Origin: Chitinophagaceae bacterium
Lineage (GTDB): Bacteria; Bacteroidota; Bacteroidia; Chitinophagales; Chitinophagaceae
DNA: 64,000 nt
Reading direction: 5' to 3'
Assembly: GCA_024707305.1 (NCBI GenBank)
Contig: JANPZZ010000014.1
Span: forward strand, 1-64,000
Shown: positions 9,790 to 17,323 of the stretch, piece by piece
How positions within the stretch are numbered: the stretch's first letter is position 1
How the letters are laid out: the number at the start of each line of letters is the position of its first letter
Translations under genes and position numbers: made by a program
Notes under the pieces: generated by a model
Databases searched by the model: none
Seen by the model: the letters and a program-made list of their open reading frames with translations, nothing else
Told to the model about the DNA's origin: nothing

Positions 9790-9825
9790 AAAAGGTGACG
9801 CGATGTAATCGCGTCACCTTTTATT
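9790..9825. terminator. Bidirectional terminator between pruA and an OMP gene
   Basis: Perfect 15-bp stem AAAAGGTGACGCGAT / ATCGCGTCACCTTTT with a 3-base loop, A-rich on one flank and T-rich on the other, so it can serve both the plus-strand pruA transcript and the minus-strand gene ending at 9847. Confidence 0.9.
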
Positions 9826-9846
9826 TTAGCCAGATTATGGCAGAAA

Positions 9847-10389
9847 TTATTTACCTCCGAGTGAGAACAGGTAGCCTACACGAAGACCGAAGAAAGCAGA
9901 GCTAGTACCGTCTTTGTGACTGCTTTGATAACGAGCGCCCACTTCAATGTTGTTGCTGAAGACATAGCCAACATTTGCTGCCCATGTAAATGCACCGTCA
10001 GAATCGCTTCCATCAAATTCACCGCCTTTGATTTTACCACCATGGATGGCATAACCCACCTGAGGCTCAGCATAAAATCCATTGAAGTTGTGACGGTATC
10101 CTGCGAGCAGGGGAATAATTGAACTTTTGATTTTGTCGGCACCCAGCAGGTCAACGATTTCATCTTTTGCTGAAAATGAAAGGAAACCGGTAGTGAAAGT
10201 GATTTGACCAGCTGTACCGATACCATACAAACCTTTTACAGTTGCACCGATACCCATTTTAGTTCCATCACTTGCATCACCTGTAGGAAACCCCACTTCA
10301 GCAGCTGCACCAATTTGATTTTTTCCTGTCTGCGCAAAACCCGCAATCGACAACAGACTTACACTCATCATTAAGAGAATTCTTTTCAT
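9847..10389 (-). CDS. Small outer-membrane beta-barrel protein
   Basis: 180 residues with a clear signal peptide (MKRILLMMSVSLLSIAGFAQ). The rest is alternating short strands rich in Gly and aromatic residues and ends in VGYLFSLGG, as expected for an 8-stranded outer-membrane barrel of the OMP_b-brl type. Function is unknown. It is divergent from, and about 340 bases away from, a similar-sized barrel gene at 10731; both share MKRIL starts, an FxTGDASDG/IGDFADG segment and IPLLAG, which points to an old duplication. Confidence 0.8.
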   Translation of the reverse strand: MKRILLMMSVSLLSIAGFAQTGKNQIGAAAEVGFPTGDASDGTKMGIGATVKGLYGIGTAGQITFTTGFLSFSAKDEIVDLLGADKIKSSIIPLLAGYRHNFNGFYAEPQVGYAIHGGKIKGGEFDGSDSDGAFTWAANVGYVFSNNIEVGARYQSSHKDGTSSAFFGLRVGYLFSLGGK

Positions 10390-10730
10390 GACTTAAAATT
10401 TAATTGTTTGGTTATTTGAGATTGCAAACCTATCCGTTCAATTGCATCAAAAGAATATCAGTTCGCTTCAAATGCGCGTATACTGGTATGAATTGGTGGA
10501 TTTGGAGGATAGAAGATCGAGGATCGACCATCGATCATCGATCTCCGATCCGCCCAAATACCAAAATCGCTTTAAATAACCAATACCACATATTGGGTAT
10601 TAACGAAAAATTACATGCGTATTTCTACTCAATTAACAATTTTACAGGGTGCCAATGCTTTGAATTACAGAAACTTGTTTTTAGGTTTACCTCCGATTTC
10701 AAAATCACTTAAACCACTAAAACGAATTTT
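10390..10730. repeat. Divergent intergenic region with GATCGA-type repeat
   Basis: Both barrel genes are transcribed away from this gap. Positions about 10503-10552 hold a degenerate GATCGA/CATCGATC repeat in mixed orientation, the same family as at 54649, 55036 and 60660. The remainder is AT-rich and presumably carries both promoters; I see no exact TAnnTTTG box close to either start. Confidence 0.6.
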
Positions 10731-11252
10731 ATGAAAAGAATTCTTATTGCTTTTTCTTGTCTGTTTGCCATTTCATTTACTGCAAGTGCACAGCCATCTG
10801 AAGGTCTCAGCTTTGGCGCTGGTTTACGGGCTTCTCTTCCAATCGGTGACTTTGCTGATGGATATTCCTTCGGTATCGGCGCAGAGTTGCAGGCTGAATA
10901 CGGTTTTTCGTCAAACCTTTCTGGTGTGTTTACTACCGGCTATTCTTCATTCTTTGGTAAAGAAGTAGATCTTGGGGGTGGTATTACTTACAAACCAGAC
11001 GCAGTTGGATATATTCCATTGCTTGCGGGTATCCGCTATTACGCAGCTGAAACATTTTTCATCGGCGGTCAGGTTGGTTATGGACTTTTGACCGGAGGTG
11101 GAAGTTCATCTGGTGCATTTAACTACCAGCCACAGATCGGTTACAATGCAGGCAGTTTCCAACTTACATTAAATTATAACGCGCTTTCAAAAAATAGCTC
11201 AACTTCAAGTCATATAGGACTGGGTGCTATTTACAAATTTGGCGGTAATTAA
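10731..11252 (+). CDS. Small outer-membrane beta-barrel protein, paralogue of the 9847 gene
   Basis: 173 residues. Signal peptide MKRILIAFSCLFAISFTASA, then a Gly- and aromatic-rich barrel pattern (LRASLPIGDFADGYSFGIG, GYIPLLAGIRYY, YFIGGQVGYGL-like strand) ending GLGAIYKFGGN. Probable 8-stranded outer-membrane protein of unknown role. The divergent arrangement with the 9847 gene and the shared length and motifs suggest related but separately controlled proteins. Followed by a strong terminator. Confidence 0.8.
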   Translation: MKRILIAFSCLFAISFTASAQPSEGLSFGAGLRASLPIGDFADGYSFGIGAELQAEYGFSSNLSGVFTTGYSSFFGKEVDLGGGITYKPDAVGYIPLLAGIRYYAAETFFIGGQVGYGLLTGGGSSSGAFNYQPQIGYNAGSFQLTLNYNALSKNSSTSSHIGLGAIYKFGGN

Positions 11253-11274
11253 TTAAGGAACTTTCAATCGCAGC

Positions 11275-11303
11275 AAAGGCAACCAAAATGGTTGCCTTTT
11301 TTT
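11275..11303 (+). terminator. Terminator of the 10731 OMP gene
   Basis: AAAGGCAACC / GGTTGCCTTT stem with a 5-base loop, followed by a run of T (TTTTTTT). Confidence 0.9.
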
Positions 11304-11379
11304 ATGGCTTGCTTTCATTGAATTAGAGTTTGATTTAGTGTGTATGCTGTGGTTAATCTTGTTTACTTATTTTTACTGT

Positions 11380-11906
11380 ATGAAGTCGATCCTCAACGAA
11401 CAGCAATTGTCGTTTACTATAAAACGCCTGGCACATCAGATTCTTGAGAACCATCCGGGTTTGGAAAATACAGTGCTCATCGGTTTACAACCGCGTGGTG
11501 TTTATCTGTCTGACAAGGTGGTGCGCGCCATACAAAGCGAATTTCCTGGTACAACCGTAATCTACGGAAAACTGGATATCACATTCTATCGTGATGATAT
11601 CCGCAACGAACTACATGTTGCCAATCGGACAGAGATTCCTTTTTCCGTTGAAGGAAAAAAAAGTGGTATTGATAGATGATGTATTATATACCGGCCGCAC
11701 CATTCGTGCCGCACTCGATGCGCTGATTGATTTTGGTCGCCCGGAGAAAGTTGAACTCTGTGTTTTAATCGACCGGCGCTTCAGCCGCCAGTTTCCCATC
11801 CAGGCCGACTATACCGGCCGCGTCGTCGACGCATTTGAAACCGAAAAAAGTAAAAGTAAGATGGAACGAGAAAGATGGCAGAGAAGAAGTGGTGATAACA
11901 ATTTAA
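11380..11906 (+). CDS. pyrR: PyrR: pyrimidine regulatory protein / uracil phosphoribosyltransferase, two frame breaks
   Basis: Repaired length is about 175 residues. PyrR couples a uracil phosphoribosyltransferase fold to RNA-binding control of pyrimidine genes. Visible motifs: [19 protein letters not shown] and the PRPP-binding loop [13 protein letters not shown]. Two extra bases break the frame: in the 8-A run at 11655-11662 (before VVLIDD) and in the 6-A run at 11844-11849. Removing the second gives the family-like ending [11 protein letters not shown] and a stop at 11904-11906; unrepaired, the frame runs on to 11923 with an atypical tail. The start at 11380 ([10 protein letters not shown]) fits the family. 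pyrB follows after a repeat cassette; pyrE lies 3 kb further. Confidence 0.9.
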
Positions 11907-11924
11907 AACACCTTCAGCTTTGAG

Positions 11925-12160
11925 GTAAATGGGGAAATATGTAAATGTGGCAATGTAGCAATGTGGCAACGTGACAAGAGAAGGGATTGTTTCGTTACTC
12001 AATATCCCAATTTCCAATTGTCACACTAGCATATTGCCATTTTAGCACATTTTGCCAGCACCGGAATGGATACCTTCTGTTTCACGTTTGCCGATTGCCG
12101 GTTCTCCCCTCACGATTTCCACATTTTCACATTTTCATATTTACATATTGCCGTATTGTT
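11925..12160. repeat. Composite intergenic repeat cassette between pyrR and pyrB
   Basis: Left half (11925-11980) has GTAAATGTGGCAATG-like units. The right half has the complement (CACATTGCC/CACATTTTGCC). About 12015-12075 contains CACATTTTGCCAGCACCGG followed by AATGG, matching the core also seen near 6425 (minus) and 14925. A short GTTTGCCGATTGCCGG stretch near 12087-12105 belongs to the GGCAAACG-type repeat. No gene is supported. Confidence 0.75.
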
Positions 12161-12161
12161 C

Positions 12162-12169
12162 TAAATTTG
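12162..12169 (+). promoter_or_regulatory. -7 promoter box of pyrB
   Basis: TAAATTTG, an exact TAnnTTTG match, ends 7 bases before the pyrB ATG. Transcription would begin at or within a few bases of the start codon, so the pyrB mRNA may be leaderless and leave no room for a classical PyrR attenuator leader. Confidence 0.6.
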
Positions 12170-12176
12170 CTCTTTA

Positions 12177-13106
12177 ATGCGACTATCTACCCGACACCTC
12201 CTGGGCATTAAAGATCTTACGAAAGAGGATATTACTCTTATCCTCGAAACAGCCCGTCAGTTTAAAGAAGTTTTACAAAGGCCTGTAAAAAAGGTGCCTT
12301 CCCTCAGAGATGTGGTGGTGGTGAACCTGTTTTTCGAGAATTCAACCCGTACAAGGATCTCCTTTGAGCTGGCAGAAAAGCGACTTTCTGCCGATACCGT
12401 AAATTTTACTGCTTCAGCTTCTTCCGTTAAAAAAGGCGAAACGCTTTTAGATACGGTAAACAATATCCTGTCGATGAAAGTGGATATGGTGGTAATGCGG
12501 CATAGCGCCAGCGGAGCACCCCATTTTCTGGCCCAACATATTCCCGCAGCAATCATCAACGCCGGCGACGGTATCAATGAGCACCCGACACAGGGCTTGC
12601 TGGATGCTTTCTCCATTGAAGAGAAAACAGGGTCACTACAGGGCCGGAAGGTGGCCATCATTGGCGATATTATGCACAGTCGCGTAGCTCAGTCGAATAT
12701 TTATCTGCTGAAAAAAATGGGCGCTGAAGTGGTGGTTTGCGGACCGCCCACTTTAATTCCCAAACATATTGCCGGCGCATTGGGTGTAACCGTGAGCTAC
12801 AACCTGCGTGAAACCCTGGAATGGTGCGATGTGGCAAACGTTTTACGCATTCAACTGGAACGCCAGAACCAGGTGCTCTTCTCCTCCCTGCGCGAGTACA
12901 ACCTTGCCTATGGCATCTCCCGACGCATGCTCGACAGCCTTCATAAAGAAATAGTGATCATGCACCCCGGACCCATCAACCGTGGGGTTGAATTGGATAG
13001 CGACGTGGCCGATAGCAAACAATCCATTATCTTACAGCAGGTTGAAAATGGCGTTGCCGTTAGAATGGCCGCCCTGTACCTGCTATCGGGACAGCAAAGC
13101 TCCTAA
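12177..13106 (+). CDS. pyrB: Aspartate carbamoyltransferase catalytic subunit
   Basis: 309 residues, normal length. It condenses carbamoyl phosphate with aspartate, the committed step of UMP synthesis. The carbamoyl phosphate loop FFENSTRTRISFE, the catalytic-site lysine loop SSVKKGETL, the HPTQGLLDAF motif and HPGPINRGVE near the C-terminus are all present. Together with pyrR upstream and pyrE downstream it marks a pyrimidine cluster, though repeat cassettes separate the genes and each probably has its own promoter. No pyrI regulatory chain is adjacent. Confidence 0.96.
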   Translation: MRLSTRHLLGIKDLTKEDITLILETARQFKEVLQRPVKKVPSLRDVVVVNLFFENSTRTRISFELAEKRLSADTVNFTASASSVKKGETLLDTVNNILSMKVDMVVMRHSASGAPHFLAQHIPAAIINAGDGINEHPTQGLLDAFSIEEKTGSLQGRKVAIIGDIMHSRVAQSNIYLLKKMGAEVVVCGPPTLIPKHIAGALGVTVSYNLRETLEWCDVANVLRIQLERQNQVLFSSLREYNLAYGISRRMLDSLHKEIVIMHPGPINRGVELDSDVADSKQSIILQQVENGVAVRMAALYLLSGQQSS

Positions 13107-13199
13107 ACCGGTTTGCGGTTTGATGTTTATGTTTGCGCTTCGTCGCAAAAAACTTCGACAGACTGCTAACCCTAAACAACTAACTGCAAACATTAACTC

Positions 13200-13670
13200 A
13201 TGTCGCGAATCTGTCTCTTTCCCGGAACTTTTGATCCTGTTACTTTAGGTCACGTCGATATTGTTAACAGGGCCATGCCGCTGTTTGATAAAATCATTAT
13301 TGGTGTGGGCTTAAATGCGGCAAAAGCACCCATGTTTTCAGCCGATCAGCGTTTGCAATGGATCAATGAGATTTATGAAGGAGTTGACCAGGTAGAAGGA
13401 GCCGTTTATGAGGGGCTGACAATCGATTTCTGCAAAACCATCGGCGCTCGATTTATACTCCGCGGCATCCGGTATGTGAGCGACTTTGAATATGAAAAGA
13501 CGATTGCTGACGCCAATCGTACGCTTGATAAATCAATCGAAACGGTTTTCCTTACCGGTGAACCAAAGTATACTTCCGTGGCATCAACGATCGTCCGCGA
13601 TATCATTCGCAATGGTGGCGATGCACGCCTGTTTTTACCGGAAGTTGTTTATGCATCTTTAAAAAAATAG
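13200..13670 (+). CDS. coaD: Phosphopantetheine adenylyltransferase
   Basis: 156 residues, the usual length. It transfers AMP from ATP to 4'-phosphopantetheine in coenzyme A synthesis. The nucleotidyltransferase signature FPGTFDPVTLGHVDIV (T/HxGH motif as TLGH), LRGIRYVSDFEYE and the KYTSVASTIVRD segment that binds ATP are visible. The next gene begins 2 bases after its stop, so the two are probably cotranscribed. Confidence 0.96.
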   Translation: MSRICLFPGTFDPVTLGHVDIVNRAMPLFDKIIIGVGLNAAKAPMFSADQRLQWINEIYEGVDQVEGAVYEGLTIDFCKTIGARFILRGIRYVSDFEYEKTIADANRTLDKSIETVFLTGEPKYTSVASTIVRDIIRNGGDARLFLPEVVYASLKK

Positions 13671-13672
13671 GT

Positions 13673-14125
13673 ATGGCTATCTGGGGAAACAATGATCTTA
13701 CGGTAGAAGGATTAAAACAACTTCTTCCCAACACCATGGGCGAGACACTCGGTATTGAGTTCGTAGCATTTGGTGATGATTTTATATCTGCGCGTATGCC
13801 CGTTGATAACCGCACCAGGCAACCATATGGTTTATTACATGGTGGCGCCTCCTGTGCCCTTGCGGAAACCGTTGGGAGCGTAGCTTCTGCCCTGGTAGTA
13901 GATCACGAAAAATTTGCCTGTGTAGGCTTAGAAATTAATGCCAACCACGTACGCAGCGCCCGCGAAGGTTTTGTTACCGCTACCGCAAAACCACTCCACC
14001 TGGGTGCCAATACCCATGTTTGGGACATACGTATTACCGATGAAGCCAACCGCCTGATTTGTGTGAGCCGCTTAACCGTGGCCGTTATTCCAAGGAAAGA
14101 ATCATTTCGACGCCCGGGTCTTTAA
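13673..14125 (+). CDS. Hotdog-fold thioesterase (PaaI/MenI type)
   Basis: 150 residues, a single hotdog domain. The motif LLHGGASCALAETVGS carries the Gly-Gly turn and the Glu expected as catalytic residue in PaaI/YdiI-type acyl-CoA thioesterases. NANHVRSAREG and GANTHVWDIRI are typical later strands. Candidates are 1,4-dihydroxy-2-naphthoyl-CoA hydrolase in menaquinone synthesis or a broad acyl-CoA thioesterase; nothing here decides. It sits 2 bases after coaD, a loose coenzyme A link, and its 3' end overlaps the convergent NUDIX gene by 24 bases. Confidence 0.85.
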   Translation: MAIWGNNDLTVEGLKQLLPNTMGETLGIEFVAFGDDFISARMPVDNRTRQPYGLLHGGASCALAETVGSVASALVVDHEKFACVGLEINANHVRSAREGFVTATAKPLHLGANTHVWDIRITDEANRLICVSRLTVAVIPRKESFRRPGL

Positions 14126-14728
14126 TACATCTACAACCGAGGGAAATGATTGATCGAAATAGGACGGAAGGTCTTCATCTTTTACCCACCTTACTTCATT
14201 GATATCTTCTTCCGTTTGCGGTTTCAGATGTTGAGGCCCGCTGCATCGCATCATATACCAGTACGATTCTTTCAGTATAAAATGCGTGCCTTCATGATAA
14301 GTATGAAAGGTTACCAGTAACAGTTCTTCCAGTACAATATTGCTAAGACCCGTTTCTTCCTTCACTTCCCTCACCGCGCACTCTTCCAGCGTTTCTCCGT
14401 TATCCAGTTTTCCCTTTGGTAAATCCCATTTACCACGTCGATGAATCAACAGGTTTTCTCCCTTTTCATTCTGAACGAGTCCACCACCAGCCTGGATGAT
14501 CGTGAACTTTTTGAAAAATGCTTTCTTCAGTTCTTCCAGATCTGGATGTAAGAATACACCTGCATGCACTTTTTCCAGTTGCATTTCGTGTATCATACTC
14601 TTTACGGTATGACTGTCGAGTTCATCTATAAACACGGCATCATCGTGATGGAGGTAAGGCTCAATCACGGGTTCTATTGCGTCGCAAAGAAAAAGAGGTT
14701 TCTTATCGAAATAGATTTTTAGGAACAT
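14102..14728 (-). CDS. NUDIX hydrolase with N-terminal extension
   Basis: 208 residues. The Nudix box GKLDNGETLEECAVREVKEE followed by TGL fits the consensus GX5EX7REUXEEXGU, so it should hydrolyse a nucleoside-diphosphate-linked substrate with metal ions. About 75 residues precede the Nudix domain; they contain FLHPDLEELKKAFFKKF and do not resemble a domain I know. FHTYHEGTHFILKESYWYMM suggests a diadenosine-polyphosphate or similar branch, but substrate is unassigned. TACATTTG on the minus strand at 14765..14758 is a likely promoter, giving a leader of about 29 bases. Confidence 0.88.
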   Translation of the reverse strand: MFLKIYFDKKPLFLCDAIEPVIEPYLHHDDAVFIDELDSHTVKSMIHEMQLEKVHAGVFLHPDLEELKKAFFKKFTIIQAGGGLVQNEKGENLLIHRRGKWDLPKGKLDNGETLEECAVREVKEETGLSNIVLEELLLVTFHTYHEGTHFILKESYWYMMRCSGPQHLKPQTEEDINEVRWVKDEDLPSYFDQSFPSVVDVLKTRASK

Positions 14729-14789
14729 GCAAGAGATTTAGAATAGACTGATATCTGCAAATGTAGGAAAGGCGACGTCGGCAAAAGGC

Positions 14790-14988
14790 AAACATCACAC
14801 GTGAAAAAAATGTGATAACGTACAAACACGGAAATGTGACCTGGGAAAATGAAAAATCATTTTTCATTTTTCTCAATTCATTATTGTCACATCGTCACAT
14901 TGCCATATTAGCACATTTTGCCAGTACTCGAATCGCTCCCAACATTTTCAAATTTCCTCATTTTCTCATTTCCACATTTATTTTCTCG
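14790..14988. repeat. Composite intergenic repeat cassette upstream of pyrE
   Basis: Left part reads GAAAAAAATGTGATAACG and GGAAATGTGACCTGG. The right part (14883-14988) reads complementary units: CACATCGTCACATTGCC, CACATTTTGCCAGTACTCG followed by AATCGCTC, then CATTTTCTCATTTCCAC. The core GCCAGTAC..GAATCGCTC is the clearest copy of the shared core. It fills the gap between the NUDIX and pyrE genes. Confidence 0.8.
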
Positions 14989-15016
14989 TTTCCCGTCTCT
15001 CGTTTCCCGTAAGCCG

Positions 15017-15024
15017 TAATTTCG
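15017..15024 (+). promoter_or_regulatory. -7 promoter box of pyrE, 4 bases from the ATG
   Basis: TAATTTCG differs from TAnnTTTG by one base and is followed by CGCC and then the ATG. The same spacing is seen at prfB, the DUF2027-Smr gene and the phytase-like gene, which supports the call. Confidence 0.5.
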
Positions 15025-15028
15025 CGCC

Positions 15029-15664
15029 ATGACAAATGCAAAAGCAGTAGCCGAAAAATTGTTACAGGCGCAGGCCGTTAAGCTGAATCCCCAGAACCCT
15101 TATACCTGGGCCAGTGGTTGGAAGAGTCCTATTTATTGTGATAATCGCCGTGTATTATCCTTCCCTTTTATCCGCGATTTTATTAAGTCTGAACTCTGCA
15201 ATGTGGCGTTTGAAAAATTCCCCGATGCAGATCTGCTGGCCGGTGTGGCTACAGCCGGAATCGCCTGGGGGGCAATGACGGCCGACCAGCTGAAGCTGCC
15301 TTATATCTATGTGCGCCCAAAACCGAAAGATCATGGCCTCGGCAACCAGATTGAAGGCTACTACGAAAGCGGTCAGAAAGTGGTCGTAATTGAAGACCTG
15401 GTGTCAACAGGAAAGAGTAGTCTGCAGGTGGTAGACGTACTGAAAGAGGCAGGAATGGAGGTTATAGGCATGATTTCGATATTCACTTACGACTTCGCCC
15501 AGGCTTCTACAGCGTTTAATACAGCCGGTGTAACCCTTCACTCGCTCACTAATTATCCCTCTCTGATCGATCTTGCGGTTGAAAAAGGGCTGGTCGACCA
15601 GGCTTCGCAGCAGGTTTTGTTAAATTGGCGCGATGATCCGGCAGGTTGGAAAGGAGTTTCGTAA
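15029..15664 (+). CDS. pyrE: Orotate phosphoribosyltransferase
   Basis: 211 residues. It joins orotate to PRPP, giving OMP, in pyrimidine synthesis. The PRPP loop VVVIEDLVSTGKSS with the acidic pair, the YVRPKPKDHG segment with catalytic Lys/Asp residues, and the N-terminal TWASGWKSPIYCDNR signature are present. It starts right after a promoter box and is followed 21 bases later by a small HMA protein gene, probably on the same transcript ending at 16081-16115. Confidence 0.96.
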   Translation: MTNAKAVAEKLLQAQAVKLNPQNPYTWASGWKSPIYCDNRRVLSFPFIRDFIKSELCNVAFEKFPDADLLAGVATAGIAWGAMTADQLKLPYIYVRPKPKDHGLGNQIEGYYESGQKVVVIEDLVSTGKSSLQVVDVLKEAGMEVIGMISIFTYDFAQASTAFNTAGVTLHSLTNYPSLIDLAVEKGLVDQASQQVLLNWRDDPAGWKGVS

Positions 15665-15685
15665 TTTGTCCCAAAATCCTACTAA

Positions 15686-16072
15686 ATGAAGCGATTCATA
15701 GCCCTTTTGGCCATTACCAGCCTGCTCCATTTCACAGCCGACGCGCAAACTGTTGTACTTACGTCCCGTATCAGCACCCCCCATATCCTTTGTGAGATAT
15801 GCAAAACAAAAGTGGAAACCTACCTGAAGCGCATTGATGGCGTAAGGCAGGTTACGATCAATTATCGGAAAGGAGAGACGGTAGTGAAATTTATGCGCGA
15901 CCGTACGAATATTGAAGTGATTAAAACTGCTATTGCCAACCAGGGATTTGATGCGGACGATGTAACCGCCAACGAAGAGTCGTACAACAAATTGCCGATC
16001 ACCTGTAAAAAGCCGGAAGACGGAGGTAAGCACCCCAAACCCCGCGCCGCCAGTACAGATACAGAGCAATAA
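15686..16072 (+). CDS. Exported heavy-metal-associated (HMA) domain protein
   Basis: 128 residues. A signal peptide (MKRFIALLAITSLLHFTADA) precedes one HMA ferredoxin-like domain of about 65 residues with a CxxC metal site in LCEICKTKVETYL and the usual GVRQVTINYRKGETVV strand. Such proteins bind Cu(I), Zn(II) or Hg(II); this one would act outside the cytoplasm. The C-terminal 30 residues are polar and likely disordered. Placement behind pyrE is probably only transcriptional. No metal ATPase or regulator is nearby. Confidence 0.85.
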   Translation: MKRFIALLAITSLLHFTADAQTVVLTSRISTPHILCEICKTKVETYLKRIDGVRQVTINYRKGETVVKFMRDRTNIEVIKTAIANQGFDADDVTANEESYNKLPITCKKPEDGGKHPKPRAASTDTEQ

Positions 16073-16080
16073 ATTAAAAA

Positions 16081-16115
16081 AGAAAACCCGGGAAGTCCCG
16101 GGTTTTCTTTTTTTA
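16081..16115 (+). terminator. Terminator of the pyrE-HMA unit
   Basis: Perfect 12-bp stem AGAAAACCCGGG / CCCGGGTTTTCT with a 4-base loop, followed by a T run. Because the stem is flanked by A and T tracts it may also serve the convergent LEA-type gene. Confidence 0.92.
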
Positions 16116-16575
16116 ATTATAAGAGATAATCTTCTGTTTACCTTCAAATTTCAGCGGCAGGGTTTTGTAAAAACCGCTCCTCCCGGCTCTCGTTTTGCCT
16201 TCAATCTTCAGCCAGATTTCTTCGCTCAGTTTTTTCTTTTTTGCCAAAGAACTGGCTAAAAACAGCGCCTGTTTCATATCAACTTCCAGCGTTACCGGAA
16301 TTTCAAACTCCGATTTTGGCTTTGCTTCAATCTCCGAATCGATCCGAAATGGACCCATATACACGCTGTCGATCCAGGCCTCACCTTCCGCCCACTGCAT
16401 TTTTTCCGGTAAAATTATTCGGGTTAAAATAATTGAGACGCAACTTCAATTGCGATTTCACCAGACCCAATTCCCCAACATCCACGCCACTAATTCCACG
16501 GAATTCTGGTTCCTTCATCTTCCCGCAAGATGACAAAATGGCGACAATTATTAAGGCTATTAAACTATAACGCAT
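16113..16575 (-). CDS. LEA type 2-like lipoprotein, one frame break
   Basis: About 153 residues after repair. The lipobox LSSC in the N-terminal MRYSLIALIIVAILSSCG predicts a lipoprotein. The body, with LRLNYFNPNNFTGK and VYMGPFRIDSEI plus a FEIPVTLEVDM strand, matches the water-stress/LEA_2 beta-sandwich fold. One extra base in the T run at 16400-16405 breaks the frame between the two halves. Function in the family is unclear, possibly envelope protection. The start at 16575..16573 is preceded by CTACTTTGCAG, a promoter-like box one base short of consensus, 5 bases before the ATG-proximal TT. Confidence 0.75.
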
Positions 16576-16673
16576 AACTGCAAAGTAGCAAAGATTCGCA
16601 TCCGCACATGTTAAATTCTTCTTTTTTCACAAACCACAAATGTCCGGGCAAATGCTCATCGAAATCGTTCGCG

Positions 16674-16766
16674 CCAGTTTTCGGAGCTACATAGTACGAT
16701 ACCGAACCTGGCCGCAGGGCTGGGAGAGAGCCCCTCAAATGCCCGACGGGAAGATCCTCCCGTTTT
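16674..16766 (+). ncRNA. Candidate structured RNA ending in a terminator-like hairpin
   Basis: Three consecutive hairpins can form on the plus strand: CCAG..TCGG with CCGA..CTGG (16674-16711), GGGCT with AGCCC (16717-16733), and ACGGGA with TCCCGT (16746-16763) followed by TTTTC. The stretch is GC-rich while everything to its right is very AT-rich. It lies upstream of the divergent LEA-type gene. No known riboswitch or RNA family was recognised. It might instead be the leader or attenuator of something now lost. Confidence 0.3.
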
Positions 16767-16837
16767 CGACCCAAAATTTTGATTTTCAAAAAAGAATGAA
16801 CGCATTTATGAAATTCATTATCAAATAATTTTAGCAA

Positions 16838-17323
16838 ATTTGCGTATTCTACCCTCGAAATATCTTTCTAATTTATTTAGTATAACTAATTTAGTACATA
16901 AAGTTGATAACTAATAATATATAGATGTTATTTAAAATTTTTATTCATCAAAAAATGGAGAAGAAAAAGCAAATAATCAAGGATTATCACAAACTTTAAA
17001 CAAAACTAGATTGAATTTATATAAACACTACATTATCAAGATATAATGTTGGTTATTTAATATTATAGTTTAACTAAAAATAAAAATTGTAAATATTTTT
17101 AAGATGAATTTGTTGATTTTACCGTTTTTCGGGCCCTACCCCTGGGGATGGAAGGCGACAATTGTCAGAATTTGGGATTACGATGCGATGTTTGTATATT
17201 GAATATTCCAATCACCATTACAACTGCTCCTACGAAAAATCCGGTCCACCGTCCTTTCTGAAAACCCGTACCCGCGTCGCTCCGTCGATGGCTGGAAATA
17301 CTAAACCGGATTACTGCTACTCC
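16838..17323. other. Long non-coding, AT-rich region before the PKD-repeat gene
   Basis: From 16838 to about 17115 the sequence is markedly AT-rich, with runs such as TATTTAATATTATAG, and holds no credible frame. After 17115 composition returns to normal, with a GACAATTGTC palindrome near 17156-17165. An upstream frame extension from 17162 lacks signal-peptide character and I do not accept it as coding. The region may carry the promoter of the 17324 gene or be an insertion. Confidence 0.6.

Noticed and set aside
16565..16837. 90-residue minus-strand frame upstream of the LEA-type gene
   Set aside because: It overlaps the LEA start codon and its likely promoter, has no recognisable domain, and the DNA is better explained by hairpins on the plus strand.
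17162..17323. N-terminal extension of the giant PKD protein from ATG 17162
   Set aside because: It would bury the signal peptide that begins at 17324 behind 54 residues of low-quality sequence.
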